Part shown: one piece after another, positions 17,366-25,755 of the stretch
How the letters are laid out: the number at the start of each line of letters is the position of its first letter
Position numbering within the stretch: the stretch's first letter is position 1
Assembly: GCA_964251665.1 (NCBI GenBank)
Contig: CAXUKO010000004.1
Span: 124,001-188,000 of the forward strand
DNA: 64,000 nt
Reading direction: 5' to 3'
From: JBBQLG01 sp964251665
GTDB taxonomy: Bacteria; Bacteroidota; Bacteroidia; Cytophagales; Spirosomataceae
Translations under genes and position numbers: made by a program
Notes under the pieces: model-generated
What the model saw: only the letters and a program-made list of their open reading frames with translations
Told to the model about the DNA's origin: nothing
Databases searched by the model: none

Positions 17366-17485
17366 TTGAGTGATTGAGTTGTTGAGTGATTGAATAAAGC
17401 GGCCTCTGTTTCCCTGCCAGCAGGGTCAGGACAGTAGAGTAAATCTGCCTGCTTCATTCAATCACTCAACAACTCAATCACTCAA
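17366..17485. repeat. 30-base inverted repeat made of (TGA)TTGAGTGA units
   Basis: The left arm 17366-17395 (TTGAGTGATTGAGTTGTTGA...) is the exact reverse complement of 17456-17485, with 60 bases between. Each arm is itself a tandem of a roughly eight-base TTGAGTGA-like unit. The right arm runs into the TetR stop codon. It could form a strong hairpin in the mRNA between the TetR and ABC1 genes. Confidence 0.8.
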
Positions 17486-18165
17486 CGATTCTGTAAGGTG
17501 AATTTGACGAAGTCGAATAGGGTATCGAGGGGGGAGCGGCCCAGCAGGTCGAACGCCGTATTGACCGCTTTCTCAATGGCGGTATCGGTTTTTTCGAAGC
17601 CTTTGCTGGTGTCGCGCACCCAGAAATTAAGCAGAAACAGGGTTTGCCGCCACAGACCGTCTACGTACCGGTCACCAACAAACGGACGGGGTTCGACTTC
17701 TTTACTTTCGCGGCCCTCGGCGAGTAAATCGCGGGTGTAGTCGTAAAAAGCGTCTTTGAAGGGCTGAAACACCTGCCGGGGATTGGTCATACCAGCCTGC
17801 CGACGCGCCATCATACCGGCGCGGGAGGTAGCCGGAGCCAGTGCGTCCTTCAGGCGGCCGTAGCTGTAGACTACAAAACTGCGCTGCCCCTTCAGCAGCT
17901 CAATCCAGGTGTAATAGAACGCGAGCAGCTTTTCGCGGACGGAATAGCCCTGATACGTGTCGTCGGCTTCGACGGTGGCGCGGGCCTCGGCGAAGAAGGT
18001 CAGCCAGATGTCGGCCTCGATGGCATCGAAAGACGCGTAGTGATTGTAAAACTCAGGTTCGGCGATCTTCAGTTTTTTGGCAAACTGGAAGACGGAGGTG
18101 GGTTGGGTGCCGTGTTCAAGCACATACTCGGTATATGCCTTACGGATTTTTTCCAGTGTTTCCAT
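17482..18165 (-). CDS. TetR-family transcriptional regulator
   Basis: A 227-residue protein beginning with METLEKIRKAYTEYVLEHG and a helix-turn-helix reading TSVFQFAKKLKIAEPEFYNHYASF, the usual TetR DNA-binding pattern with a terminal FYNHY in place of LYYHF. The C-terminal region is helical. It precedes the ABC1 kinase gene on the same strand, an arrangement I recall as common in Bacteroidota, so it probably controls that gene. The ligand is unknown. Confidence 0.8.
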   Translation of the reverse strand: METLEKIRKAYTEYVLEHGTQPTSVFQFAKKLKIAEPEFYNHYASFDAIEADIWLTFFAEARATVEADDTYQGYSVREKLLAFYYTWIELLKGQRSFVVYSYGRLKDALAPATSRAGMMARRQAGMTNPRQVFQPFKDAFYDYTRDLLAEGRESKEVEPRPFVGDRYVDGLWRQTLFLLNFWVRDTSKGFEKTDTAIEKAVNTAFDLLGRSPLDTLFDFVKFTLQNR

Positions 18166-18191
18166 ACGCTAAGAGAACGGCGCGTACAGGT

Positions 18192-18235
18192 AAAAAGTTT
18201 GCTCACGGCGGTGGCTATCAGCGCTGTGAGCAAAC
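18192..18235 (-). terminator. terminator after the response regulator gene
   Basis: On the minus strand, arms GTTTGCTCAC and GTGAGCAAAC (18226-18235 and 18197-18206) with a 19-base loop are followed directly by five T bases. The hairpin lies 37 bases beyond the response regulator stop. Confidence 0.7.
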
Positions 18236-18271
18236 CGGAAATAGCTTGTTAACCAATGCGGAGTTTACGGC

Positions 18272-18679
18272 TCAGGCAACGGCCGCCGTGCTGCACTGAC
18301 TGAGCATCCGGCCCAGTTGCAGCGGGTGATCGGATTTGACGATATACGCCTGACAGCCCAGGTCATAGGCCCGGTTAATATAGTCGACCCGTTCTTCGCT
18401 CGTGCGGACTACAACCGGAATGTTCCGGTATTCCTCCATCGCTTTCAGCAGCAGCAGCGTGTCGAACCCATTCATGACCGGCATGTCTAAATTCAGTAAA
18501 ATCAGGTCGGGCAAACGGCCATGCAGTTGATGCGTTAACCAGATAAACAGCTCGGAGCCGTTGGTGAAGAAGTGCAGTTGAAAGGTAGCCTGTTGAGAAG
18601 CCAGTGTTTTTTCAAGTGTGTTACGGTCATCGTGGTTGTCTTCCACGACATAAATCAAGCGGTTGGAAAAGTTACCCAT
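18272..18679 (-). CDS. Single-domain response regulator (CheY-like)
   Basis: A 135-residue receiver domain with no output domain. The acidic pair is Glu13-Asp14 in VVEDNHDD and the phospho-acceptor is Asp65 in LLNLDMPVMNGF. The conserved Thr is Thr93 in VVVRTSEE and the Lys is Lys115 in YIVKSDHP. All key residues are present, so it should be phosphorylatable. No histidine kinase is adjacent. Similar stand-alone receivers (Rcp1-like) in Bacteroidota work with hybrid or phytochrome-type kinases encoded elsewhere. Confidence 0.9.
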   Translation of the reverse strand: MGNFSNRLIYVVEDNHDDRNTLEKTLASQQATFQLHFFTNGSELFIWLTHQLHGRLPDLILLNLDMPVMNGFDTLLLLKAMEEYRNIPVVVRTSEERVDYINRAYDLGCQAYIVKSDHPLQLGRMLSQCSTAAVA

Positions 18680-19277
18680 ATGTAAAGGTTTTTACGTTGA
18701 AATGCCCTGTCCTGCTTGTATGATACCTCCGCTGTTTAAGCAAACATCAACATACATAAATCAGGCCAAAGCATTTTTAAGCACGGTTAAGGTACAGATT
18801 AGTCGAGTTAACGGGATACTCAGGTGATCATACCTGTATCGGTCAGATTGCTAATGAGATAGGAGACTCTTTATATGATAATTGTCTTCTATCTCTACCT
18901 GATTACAGGAAACATAGTTAAGATTATTTACTCTATATGCAAACTGTTTAATAAGATATTATTGACATATCCCCAATAAATACCCTGTATTCTGAATTAA
19001 ATTATAATTGAATAATCCGACTATAAAGTATTCATTAATAATGTTTCAGTATGGGATATATGAAAGAAAATTAGTATATAGTACAATTTATTTCCAGACT
19101 TTTAGGTGATCAGCCGTAAAAGTTAGCAGACGACTGATTTTTTACTGTCAGCCCGTGCGGCCGACGGCCAATCGGGTAGAAGACAGAACTGATTTTTATC
19201 CCGTTGGCCCGTGTTTCGTGGGGTTGGTCCAGCCACAGACCAAAAAATAAGGGCAGTTTTTGGCTATTTTTGCGGTT
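18680..19277. other. AT-rich intergenic region without a recognisable gene
   Basis: Roughly 18760-19100 is much richer in A and T than its neighbours and contains stop codons in all frames. Candidate promoter-like strings such as TTGACATAT occur but fit no clear Bacteroidota consensus. The last 150 bases return to normal composition. I see no RNA gene or ORF in it. Confidence 0.5.
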
Positions 19278-19757
19278 ATGCTCCACCGATTGCGCCACTT
19301 ACTGAACCGCCCGCTGGTCGAAGATTTTAGCGGTAAAAACCAGTTATGGATGTCGGTACAGGGCGGTCTGTACGTCTTCATATTTATCTACCTGTTTGGT
19401 GGTATTGGTCAGGCCGGTTCTTTTTCCCGGCTGGCCCTGCTGACGTTCTTTGGCGTGGCGGTATGTATAACGACGCTGGTTGCCAATTACCTGGTTCCGT
19501 TGCTGCTGTTGCTGCTGCCTGCTCTATACGATGAGGAGCGCTGGACGGTGGGTAAACACGCCCTGCATGTGCTGTTCGTGCTGCTTTGTGTGAGTATCGG
19601 TAACCAACTGGTGTTGCTGCTGACCGGTAGTGACTACCCACCTTTCTGGCAGATGTATTTCGGGGAAGAGATGGGCTGGCGTGTGGTGCCGTAGCCTTTG
19701 CGTACCTTTGCCGATCTGGAAGTTGTCCGAAACCTTACCGGCTTCCGGTTGTCTTAA
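19278..19757 (+). pseudogene. Truncated LytTR-type membrane regulator (membrane domain only)
   Basis: The open frame 19278-19694 (138 residues) has three to four membrane helices with DEERWTVGKHALHVLFVLLC. This resembles the membrane half of Bacteroidota LytTR regulators. The frame stops at TAG after GWRVVP. Adding one base there and dropping one about 20 bases on would read VVPVAFAYLADLEVVRNL, the usual continuation, and the original frame then stops at 19757. The LytTR DNA-binding domain is absent; the TonB receptor gene begins instead. I read this as a decayed regulator, though a stand-alone membrane protein is possible. Confidence 0.55.
19703..19710 (+). promoter_or_regulatory. candidate -7 element for the TonB receptor gene
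   Basis: TACCTTTG matches TAnnTTTG exactly and lies 51 bases before the receptor start. No TTG is found at the proper upstream distance, so support is partial. Confidence 0.4.
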
Positions 19758-19761
19758 CAGT

Positions 19762-21855
19762 ATGCGCGTACTTCTCCTACAAACTCTCTTTTTTTGCTTT
19801 ATAACGGGCAGCATAATGGCCCAGACTGCGTTTGAAGACTCTACCCGGCAACTCAATGAAGTTAAGGTTACGGGTTATGCTACCAACCGGCGACTGCTGG
19901 AAACGGGTGCGTCGGTCGGGTTGCTTACCCGCCGGGATCTGCAACAGCGTTTTGGCTCGCCCACACTGGTACCGGCGCTCAACACGCTGCCGGGCGTGCG
20001 CATCGACGAGCGGTCGCCCGGCAGTTACCGGCTGGCCATTCGGGGGTCGGCCATCCGGTCGCCGTTTGGCGTGCGCAATGTTAAAGTTTACTGGAACGAA
20101 CTACCCCTGACTGATGCGGGTGGAAACACTTACCTGAATGCGCTGGACGTGCGGGCCATTGGCCGGGTAGAAGTTATCAAAGGCCCGTCGGGGAGTTTAT
20201 ACGGCGCCGGTACGGGCGGTACGATCCTGTTCAGCGGGCTAAATATACCGGCGGGCCAGTCGGCAGTGGAGGTTTCGACGCTGGCGGGGGCGTATGGACT
20301 GCGGGGTAATGGCGTTACGCTGCAAACGGGTAAAAACAACTCAGCGGTTACACTCAGTTACAACCATTTGCAGGCTGAGGGGTACCGTGAACACAGCGCA
20401 ATGGCACGCGATAACCTGAGTTTAACCGGCTCGTTTCAGGTAAGCGAAAAACGAACCATTTCGGTGCTGGGCCTGTATTCAGACCTGTTTTACCAGACAC
20501 CGGGCGGCTTGACCGAAGCGCAGTTTCGGGCCAATCCACGGGCGTCGCGTCCTGCCACACGGACCATTCCCGGCAGTGCCGAACAGGGTGCGGCCATTTA
20601 TCAGAAAACCGGTTACCTTGGTTTTTCGCACGAATACCGCTGGAATGACCGGATTCAGAACACAACCGTGCTCTACGGCTCGTCGGTTGATTTTACCAAC
20701 CCATTCATTACCAATTATGAGAAACGCGATGACCAGGGCCTGGGTGGCAGAACGGTGACACAAATACGTCTGGGTGAGCCGCTGTTACCGACTGTGTTTA
20801 CCGTTGGTGCCGAATATCAGCAGAACTTTACCATTGACCGTAACTATGGTAATCGGTCTGGCCAGCCCGACACGCTTCAATCGGATGATGAACTGAGAGC
20901 CCGGCAATCCGTCGTGTTTACGCAGGCCGAACTAACGCTGCCGTTCGGAATCATCAGTACGTTAGGCCTGAGCCGCAATGAAGTTCGTTACGGGTTCACC
21001 CGCTTTTCGACGAGACCGGTAACGCCCCAGGCCCGAAATTTTACGCCAGTCTGGTTGGGAAGGCTATCGGTGCTGAAGAAGTTAGGTGATAACGCATCGG
21101 TTTTTGCCAGCATCAGCACCGGGTATTCGGCCCCAACGACGCAGGAGGTCCGGCCATCGGATCAAATCTTTAATGCGGGTCTGAATCCCGAACGTGGGTC
21201 AAATGGCGAAATTGGCGTTCGTGGGTCAATCCTGAAAAGCCGACTTCAGTTCGACCTGGTTTTTTATTCGCTGCTGCTCAACGAAACCATTGTCCGACGC
21301 TCAACGGCGGCTGGTGCTGACTACTACGTGAATGCCGGTCGAACCAGTCAACCCGGGTTTGAAGGGCAACTGAGTTACAATTTCATCAGTCCGTCACCGG
21401 CCACTGCACTTGTTGCGTCTTCCGTTTTCCGGCTCCTCCGGCTCTGGCACAATACGACGTTGACTAACTACCGCTTCCGTAACTATGTGCAGGGAACCGC
21501 TGATCTGTCCGGTAATCGGGTGACGGGGGTAGCGCCAACGCTGCTCACGTTCGGGCTCGATGCCGAAACCCGGTTTGGTATGTATGGTCACCTGACGTAC
21601 CAGTTTGTTGACCAGTTTCCGTTGCTCGATGCCGGAACGGCTACGTCTGATCCGGCCCGGCTATTGAGCGCAACTGTGGGTATCCGTCGCCCGTTTGCCA
21701 AACGCTGGATCGTTGACGCGTACCTAAGTGGCGATAATCTGCTGGATCAGACTTACAGTTTGGGCTACGACCTGAACGCCGTTGGCGGTCGATACTACAA
21801 CGCTGCCGCCCGGCGAAATCTGACGGGTGGAGTAAGGGTAGGGGTGAAGTGGTAA
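19762..21855 (+). CDS. TonB-dependent outer-membrane receptor
   Basis: The start at 19762 gives a signal peptide (MRVLLLQTLFFCFITGSIMAQ) and a 697-residue protein. The plug domain spans about residues 30-150, with LNTLPGVRIDERSPGSYRLAIRG and RVEVIKGPSGSLYGAGTGG. A beta-barrel region follows and ends in an aromatic/Trp residue (VGVKW), as outer-membrane barrels do. There is no N-terminal carboxypeptidase-like domain and no SusD partner, so a siderophore, metal or cofactor cargo is more likely than a polysaccharide. It converges on a lipoprotein gene. Confidence 0.9.
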   Translation: MRVLLLQTLFFCFITGSIMAQTAFEDSTRQLNEVKVTGYATNRRLLETGASVGLLTRRDLQQRFGSPTLVPALNTLPGVRIDERSPGSYRLAIRGSAIRSPFGVRNVKVYWNELPLTDAGGNTYLNALDVRAIGRVEVIKGPSGSLYGAGTGGTILFSGLNIPAGQSAVEVSTLAGAYGLRGNGVTLQTGKNNSAVTLSYNHLQAEGYREHSAMARDNLSLTGSFQVSEKRTISVLGLYSDLFYQTPGGLTEAQFRANPRASRPATRTIPGSAEQGAAIYQKTGYLGFSHEYRWNDRIQNTTVLYGSSVDFTNPFITNYEKRDDQGLGGRTVTQIRLGEPLLPTVFTVGAEYQQNFTIDRNYGNRSGQPDTLQSDDELRARQSVVFTQAELTLPFGIISTLGLSRNEVRYGFTRFSTRPVTPQARNFTPVWLGRLSVLKKLGDNASVFASISTGYSAPTTQEVRPSDQIFNAGLNPERGSNGEIGVRGSILKSRLQFDLVFYSLLLNETIVRRSTAAGADYYVNAGRTSQPGFEGQLSYNFISPSPATALVASSVFRLLRLWHNTTLTNYRFRNYVQGTADLSGNRVTGVAPTLLTFGLDAETRFGMYGHLTYQFVDQFPLLDAGTATSDPARLLSATVGIRRPFAKRWIVDAYLSGDNLLDQTYSLGYDLNAVGGRYYNAAARRNLTGGVRVGVKW

Positions 21856-21876
21856 ATGAGTCAGTAAGTCAATAAG

Positions 21877-21924
21877 TGTGGTGTCGGCGGGATCGCCCGT
21901 GCGATTCTCAAAACCGACACCACA
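21877..21924. terminator. hairpin between convergent genes
   Basis: Arms TGTGGTGTCGG (21877-21887) and CCGACACCACA (21914-21924) lie between the TonB receptor stop and the stop of the minus-strand lipoprotein gene. A T-tract is weak, so the terminator role is inferred from position. Confidence 0.5.
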
Positions 21925-22719
21925 TTAGCGTTTTCGACCTGTCGTTTGTTCAAACAAAATAGCCACATTGGCACTATCTGAGGTGGGGTAGAGTAGTTGC
22001 AAAAAAGCCGCTTTGGGGGCTTTGGGCAGGTAAACGAAGCCCCGCACTGATTCGCCGGGCTGGAGCGTGGTTGGTTTCAGAGCCAGTTCATGCCAGCGGT
22101 AGGCTTCATAATCCAAGCGCTGCATCCGGTCGGCGAAGGTTGTATGGTCGATAATACGTTTGGCCTGAATCAGGTTGTAGGCCCCGTTGTAGGCGATTCG
22201 GTTGGAAACGTATTTCTCGTAGCTCTGTGGTTTGGACGACGACGAAATATCGCCGACTACGGCGGCAACCATGAGTACCGTATTAAGGATTTTCGCGCGT
22301 TTCAATCGTTTTTCTTCCTGCACCCGATCCGTCACCACGCGTTTAGCTTCCTGGTCGGGGTCTGCGGCCGAGCGCTGATAGTGGGTTTCCGTCTTAATGG
22401 GGTCGGGCAGCGGTTTCTGATTAATATCCATTGCCAGCGTTGAGAAACGGGCCGGGTCTACATCGAGTGGGTGTCCAGTCTGATTTTTAACTTCTATGTC
22501 CAGAGCGATGTACTGTAAATCTTCCCGTTCGTAGGAAGCTACAACCACAACACTATCGGGCGAAGCGGCTTTGGTGACGGCCCGCTCGCCGAGCTGGGCC
22601 ACATCACCCGATACCGGCCGTAGCTGGTACGTCATCACTGGAGCACAGCCTATAAGCAGTACGCCGAAACTGGCGGCTACCCAGCTGGTGCGAAAAAAGG
22701 TATAGATCGTCATGGCCAT
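21925..22719 (-). CDS. Lipoprotein of unknown function
   Basis: The start at 22719 gives a 264-residue protein whose signal ends in the lipobox LLIGC, so it should be lipid-anchored. The body has a strand-rich part with VVVVASYEREDLQYIALDIEVKNQTGHPLDVDP, reminiscent of an immunoglobulin-like fold. A Lys/Glu-rich helical segment (QEAKRVVTDRVQEEKRLKRAK) follows, and then a short hydrophobic stretch LNTVLMVAAVVG. The end contains LQPGESVRGFVYLPKAPKA. I do not recognise a named family. It stands alone, divergent from the PAP2-type gene. Confidence 0.6.
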   Translation of the reverse strand: MAMTIYTFFRTSWVAASFGVLLIGCAPVMTYQLRPVSGDVAQLGERAVTKAASPDSVVVVASYEREDLQYIALDIEVKNQTGHPLDVDPARFSTLAMDINQKPLPDPIKTETHYQRSAADPDQEAKRVVTDRVQEEKRLKRAKILNTVLMVAAVVGDISSSSKPQSYEKYVSNRIAYNGAYNLIQAKRIIDHTTFADRMQRLDYEAYRWHELALKPTTLQPGESVRGFVYLPKAPKAAFLQLLYPTSDSANVAILFEQTTGRKR

Positions 22720-22847
22720 CCTGTTGGAAAACAGCGGCAAATTACTGGCTTATCAGACTGATTCACAATGATTCAACCTAATTAACTTTTTTTAATTAGG
22801 CGTGTGGTTGCGATAAACTGTAGTTTTACGTAATTGTTGGCCACCGT

Positions 22848-23624
22848 ATGAACGAATTAATAAAAACTTCACCACGCTGCTGCTGGACAGATGCCTGGCA
22901 AGCGCCCTCCTTCCGCCGGGTCGTTAAACTCGGTGGTGGTCTGTTTTTGGCTTTACTGATGGCCTGGGGACCATTTTGCCAGTATATTGAGACCCGGCAG
23001 GGGCTGGTACTCAATGACTATGTTCTGGACCGGATACGCCCTCATGATGTATCCATCCCCATTTTTATTATTATCTGGTCCGTAGCCGGGCTAACCATCC
23101 GGCGTACTTTCAGTGATGCCGACCTGTTTATCCGGCTGCTGTGGGCCTATTCGTTTATCTTTATATCACGTGTGTTCACCATCAGTCTGGTGCCGCTTAA
23201 CCCGCCCCGTGGTCTGCTTGAACTGATCGACCCGCTCAGTAACCTGTTTTACGGATCAGGCGCGCCCTTTATCACTAAAGATTTATTTTATTCCGGGCAT
23301 ACCTCCATTCTGGTGCTGATGGCACTATGCCTGAAAAAGCCAATCGAAAGACGGCTGGCCCTGCTCGGCGCTGGTACTGTGGGTGGTTTATTGCTGGTGC
23401 AGCATGTGCATTATACGGTCGATGTGCTGGCCGCTCCGTTCTTTAGCTATGCGGCTTACACGCTGGCCGGACGGCTGATGGCTGCAAAGCTGCCCCAGCC
23501 TGTCATGCAGCAACAGAACAGCGCACCAGTATTTCAGCGGCCGGATGAGCAATGGAGACAGATTGACACACCGGAGGCTGTAATTAATGCCGAGGAAATG
23601 AGCGTTGTGGAACATCAACGATAG
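22848..23624 (+). CDS. PAP2-type membrane phosphatase/phosphotransferase (sphingomyelin-synthase-like PAP2_C)
   Basis: A 258-residue membrane protein with about five to six hydrophobic segments. The catalytic blocks FYSGHT (about residue 147) and HVHYTVDVLAAP (about residue 186) match the C2 and C3 motifs of the PAP2_C/sphingomyelin synthase group: His in SGHT and the HxxxD-like HYTVD. Such enzymes act on lipid phosphates or transfer phospho-headgroups. The substrate is not visible. The final 40 residues are hydrophilic. A terminator follows 28 bases downstream. Confidence 0.8.
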   Translation: MNELIKTSPRCCWTDAWQAPSFRRVVKLGGGLFLALLMAWGPFCQYIETRQGLVLNDYVLDRIRPHDVSIPIFIIIWSVAGLTIRRTFSDADLFIRLLWAYSFIFISRVFTISLVPLNPPRGLLELIDPLSNLFYGSGAPFITKDLFYSGHTSILVLMALCLKKPIERRLALLGAGTVGGLLLVQHVHYTVDVLAAPFFSYAAYTLAGRLMAAKLPQPVMQQQNSAPVFQRPDEQWRQIDTPEAVINAEEMSVVEHQR

Positions 23625-23652
23625 CTGGTTAACCCTAAACTATCTGTTCGTC

Positions 23653-23680
23653 AGCCGGATGAGTGTCATCCGGCTTTTTC
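23653..23680 (+). terminator. intrinsic terminator of the PAP2-type gene
   Basis: Arms AGCCGGATGA (23653-23662) and TCATCCGGCT (23666-23675) with a three-base loop are followed by TTTT. Confidence 0.8.
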
Positions 23681-23706
23681 TTTTCTATGGCTGGCTACAT
23701 ACTATA

Positions 23707-23750
23707 AAACCGGGATGCAAAGAAGTTGTGCCTTCCTTGTATCCCGGTTT
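23707..23750 (-). terminator. hairpin downstream of the YciF-like gene
   Basis: Arms AAACCGGGAT (23707-23716) and ATCCCGGTTT (23741-23750) lie 40 bases beyond the stop of the minus-strand ferritin-like gene. Internal pairing GAAG/CTTC extends the structure. Confidence 0.55.
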
Positions 23751-23789
23751 CGTGTAGGCGCAGATGCCCGTTTTACCCCTGAATGGTTA

Positions 23790-24272
23790 TCAGGCTGCCC
23801 CCATAATCTGTTTGGCTAATTGTGTATGCTGCTCATCCGCTTGTTTAGCCTCGTCGAGCGATGCCTGCATTTCCTGTTCGGTCTGACTTAGTCCGGCCTG
23901 TGCCGCGTAGGTACGCAGCGTACCAAAGGCGGCAATCCAGTAATGGAGAGCCAGTTGACCGGCGGCAATGCTGCCAAGGTCGCGCGAATAGTCATCGGGT
24001 GCCTGCTGGCGAATTTTTTTACTAACCTCATAGTGCGCTTCGAGAATTGGGTTCTGCTGCTCGCCGGTGCTGCCTGCTTCAGCCAGCGCCCGGTCGATCC
24101 GTGTCGCCCACTGCCTGGATGTTTCATTGCCCTGATCGAGCGCGGCTTTAAGGTCGGCGTTTTTCGCGTCGTTCTGAATCTCGTCTGTCGCACCGGCTGC
24201 CACCTGACTACCGGCCTTTAATGCGGCCAGGCCCTGCCCGATAAGTTGTGTTAACTGCTGTTCGTTTGCCAT
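23790..24272 (-). CDS. YciE/YciF-like ferroxidase (DUF892 ferritin-like)
   Basis: A 160-residue helical protein. It opens with a helix ending LGQGLAALKAG-like sequence (IGQGLAALKAGSQVAAG). It then shows AHYEVSKKIRQQ with the Glu/His-containing helix and GQLALHYWIAAFGTLRTYA, which strongly resembles the YciF/DUF892 family of ferritin-like stress proteins. The C-terminal helix EQEMQASLDEAKQADEQHTQLAKQI carries E-x-x-H-like pairs. Members are stress-induced and of uncertain chemistry. The conserved opening differs from typical YciF, so the assignment is moderate. Confidence 0.7.
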   Translation of the reverse strand: MANEQQLTQLIGQGLAALKAGSQVAAGATDEIQNDAKNADLKAALDQGNETSRQWATRIDRALAEAGSTGEQQNPILEAHYEVSKKIRQQAPDDYSRDLGSIAAGQLALHYWIAAFGTLRTYAAQAGLSQTEQEMQASLDEAKQADEQHTQLAKQIMGAA

Positions 24273-24408
24273 GTCTTGTGTACTGTAGCGTTGAAAACTA
24301 AAACCACAGATGTAACTTATTCGCCCGATGGCAGGCGCTCTTTAGCCCGAAAAGTGAGGTTTTGGCCTTGGGGCACTACCGCTTGGAAGCTGTTTGCACT
24401 CAAAGGTA

Positions 24409-24570
24409 GCCCCGGCGGGGCGACATCTTTGTAGTAGTCAGGCGACCCGCGTCGTAGCTGAGTGCCGTAGGTACGACATCTTGCATTTAGGGCTGTTTAA
24501 GCTATCGTACCTGTGGCACTCTACCGGCAAATTACTTTTACTGCTATAAAGATATCGTGCCTACGGCACT
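24409..24570. repeat. cluster of four short Bacteroidota-type dispersed repeats
   Basis: Four related units lie in the 397-base gap between the YciF-like gene and the nuclease gene. They are GCCCCGGCGGGGCGACATCT at 24409, GTGCCGTAGGTACGACATCT at 24463, and two reversed copies near 24498-24520 and 24547-24570 (AAGATATCGTGCCTACGGCA). Each combines a GCC..GGC-type mini-palindrome with a CGACATCTT or CGATATCTT tail. The second and fourth are nearly perfect inverted copies. No gene lies in the gap. Confidence 0.75.
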
Positions 24571-24669
24571 GCCAGCTAACTCAAACAGATTCTTACCGGT
24601 TTTGGCCTGGCATCGCTAGTAGTTGCCTGATTTCGCCTACTTTTATCGGTGTCTGGCTCCAAGATCTTT

Positions 24670-25755
24670 ATGAGCCGATTCTCCTATCCCAACAACCTGA
24701 TGACAACCCGGCTTTCCCACCCCAATCTGTTTAATTACGCCACCAGCGAACTGTCACAAGACGCGTTTATCTGCTGGCTGGCTGCCTGGGCCGACCCACA
24801 ATGGCAAGATGCCGATCCTGCGCTGCATCAGGCAGGTCAGGACTTTATAGCGTCAATGATTCGCAAAGTCAGACCTGATTATGATGCCGTTAGCCTTAAA
24901 AGTGTCGATATTAAGCGACAGGCTGATAAACTCGACGTACTGATTGAAGTCAATAAAGCCATGCCGGATAAACTGGCTATACTGGTCGAAGACAAAACGC
25001 ATACCAGCAATCACTCTGACCAACTGAATCGATATCATGCTCAAATCAGGGAAGTCGGCTATGACGAGAGCGAAATGATTCCGCTGTACTTTAAGACGGG
25101 TTATCAATCAAGATTCGATACGCTGGGTTTCTTTAAGACGTATCTCCGCAGCGACTTTTTAGACGTATTGCGTTTGGGGAAAGGCAAAGGTGTGCAGAAT
25201 GCCATCTTCAATGATTTCCTAGCCCATTTGGAGCAGATGGATGCTGCCACTCGGCAGTTCTCCAATAAAGTGTTCAAGTGGGACCATCTCGACTGGCAGG
25301 GCTTTTTTATGACCCTGTACGACAAACGTCTTACCCGCTCCAAAATCGGGATTGATGATAACTGGGGATATGTTGCCAATCCGTCTGGCGGTTTCTTTGG
25401 TTATTGGTGGTACTTTAAGATAGTGCCCGGCAATTCATACATGCCCTACCTGCAACTGGAGGAAGAATGCTTAGTCTTTAAAATAGAAGTAAAAAATGAA
25501 GCTGATGATCGCCGGGTGGTCCGCGACGACGCGCATCAGCGAATTATGGATGCAGCCTCCCGGCTGAGTATCAGTGTGGGTAGACCCGAACGAATGGGGA
25601 ATGGCCGGTTTACGACCGTTGCCCGCTGGACAGGCGAGTATCGGGTGTTCAGCGACGGCAAGCTTGACTTTGATGCAACCCTGGCAAATTTGGAAAAAGC
25701 ACAACAAATTTTAGACACTGCTTTTGATGATAAACAACCCGTCCAGCCTCTCTAA
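24670..25755 (+). CDS. PD-(D/E)XK-superfamily nuclease
   Basis: A protein of about 361 residues. Starts at 24649 and 24700 are also possible; the conserved part begins at LFNYATSELSQDAFICWLAAWA. The catalytic core is visible as LDVLIEVN with Asp89, then LAILVEDKTHTSNHSDQLNRY with Glu107-Asp108-Lys109, the D...(D/E)xK signature of this fold. Such genes are common in accessory regions and may serve in defence, but no methylase or partner nuclease gene is present. Its end overlaps the next gene by about 30 bases in another frame. Confidence 0.75.
   Translation: MSRFSYPNNLMTTRLSHPNLFNYATSELSQDAFICWLAAWADPQWQDADPALHQAGQDFIASMIRKVRPDYDAVSLKSVDIKRQADKLDVLIEVNKAMPDKLAILVEDKTHTSNHSDQLNRYHAQIREVGYDESEMIPLYFKTGYQSRFDTLGFFKTYLRSDFLDVLRLGKGKGVQNAIFNDFLAHLEQMDAATRQFSNKVFKWDHLDWQGFFMTLYDKRLTRSKIGIDDNWGYVANPSGGFFGYWWYFKIVPGNSYMPYLQLEEECLVFKIEVKNEADDRRVVRDDAHQRIMDAASRLSISVGRPERMGNGRFTTVARWTGEYRVFSDGKLDFDATLANLEKAQQILDTAFDDKQPVQPL

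Noticed and set aside
17366..17485. A CRISPR-like array
   Set aside because: The repeated unit is only about eight bases, there are no unique spacers of regular length, and no cas genes are present in the window.
24409..24570. A CRISPR or tRNA-like structure in the gap
   Set aside because: The units are in both orientations with irregular spacing, and no cloverleaf can be drawn.
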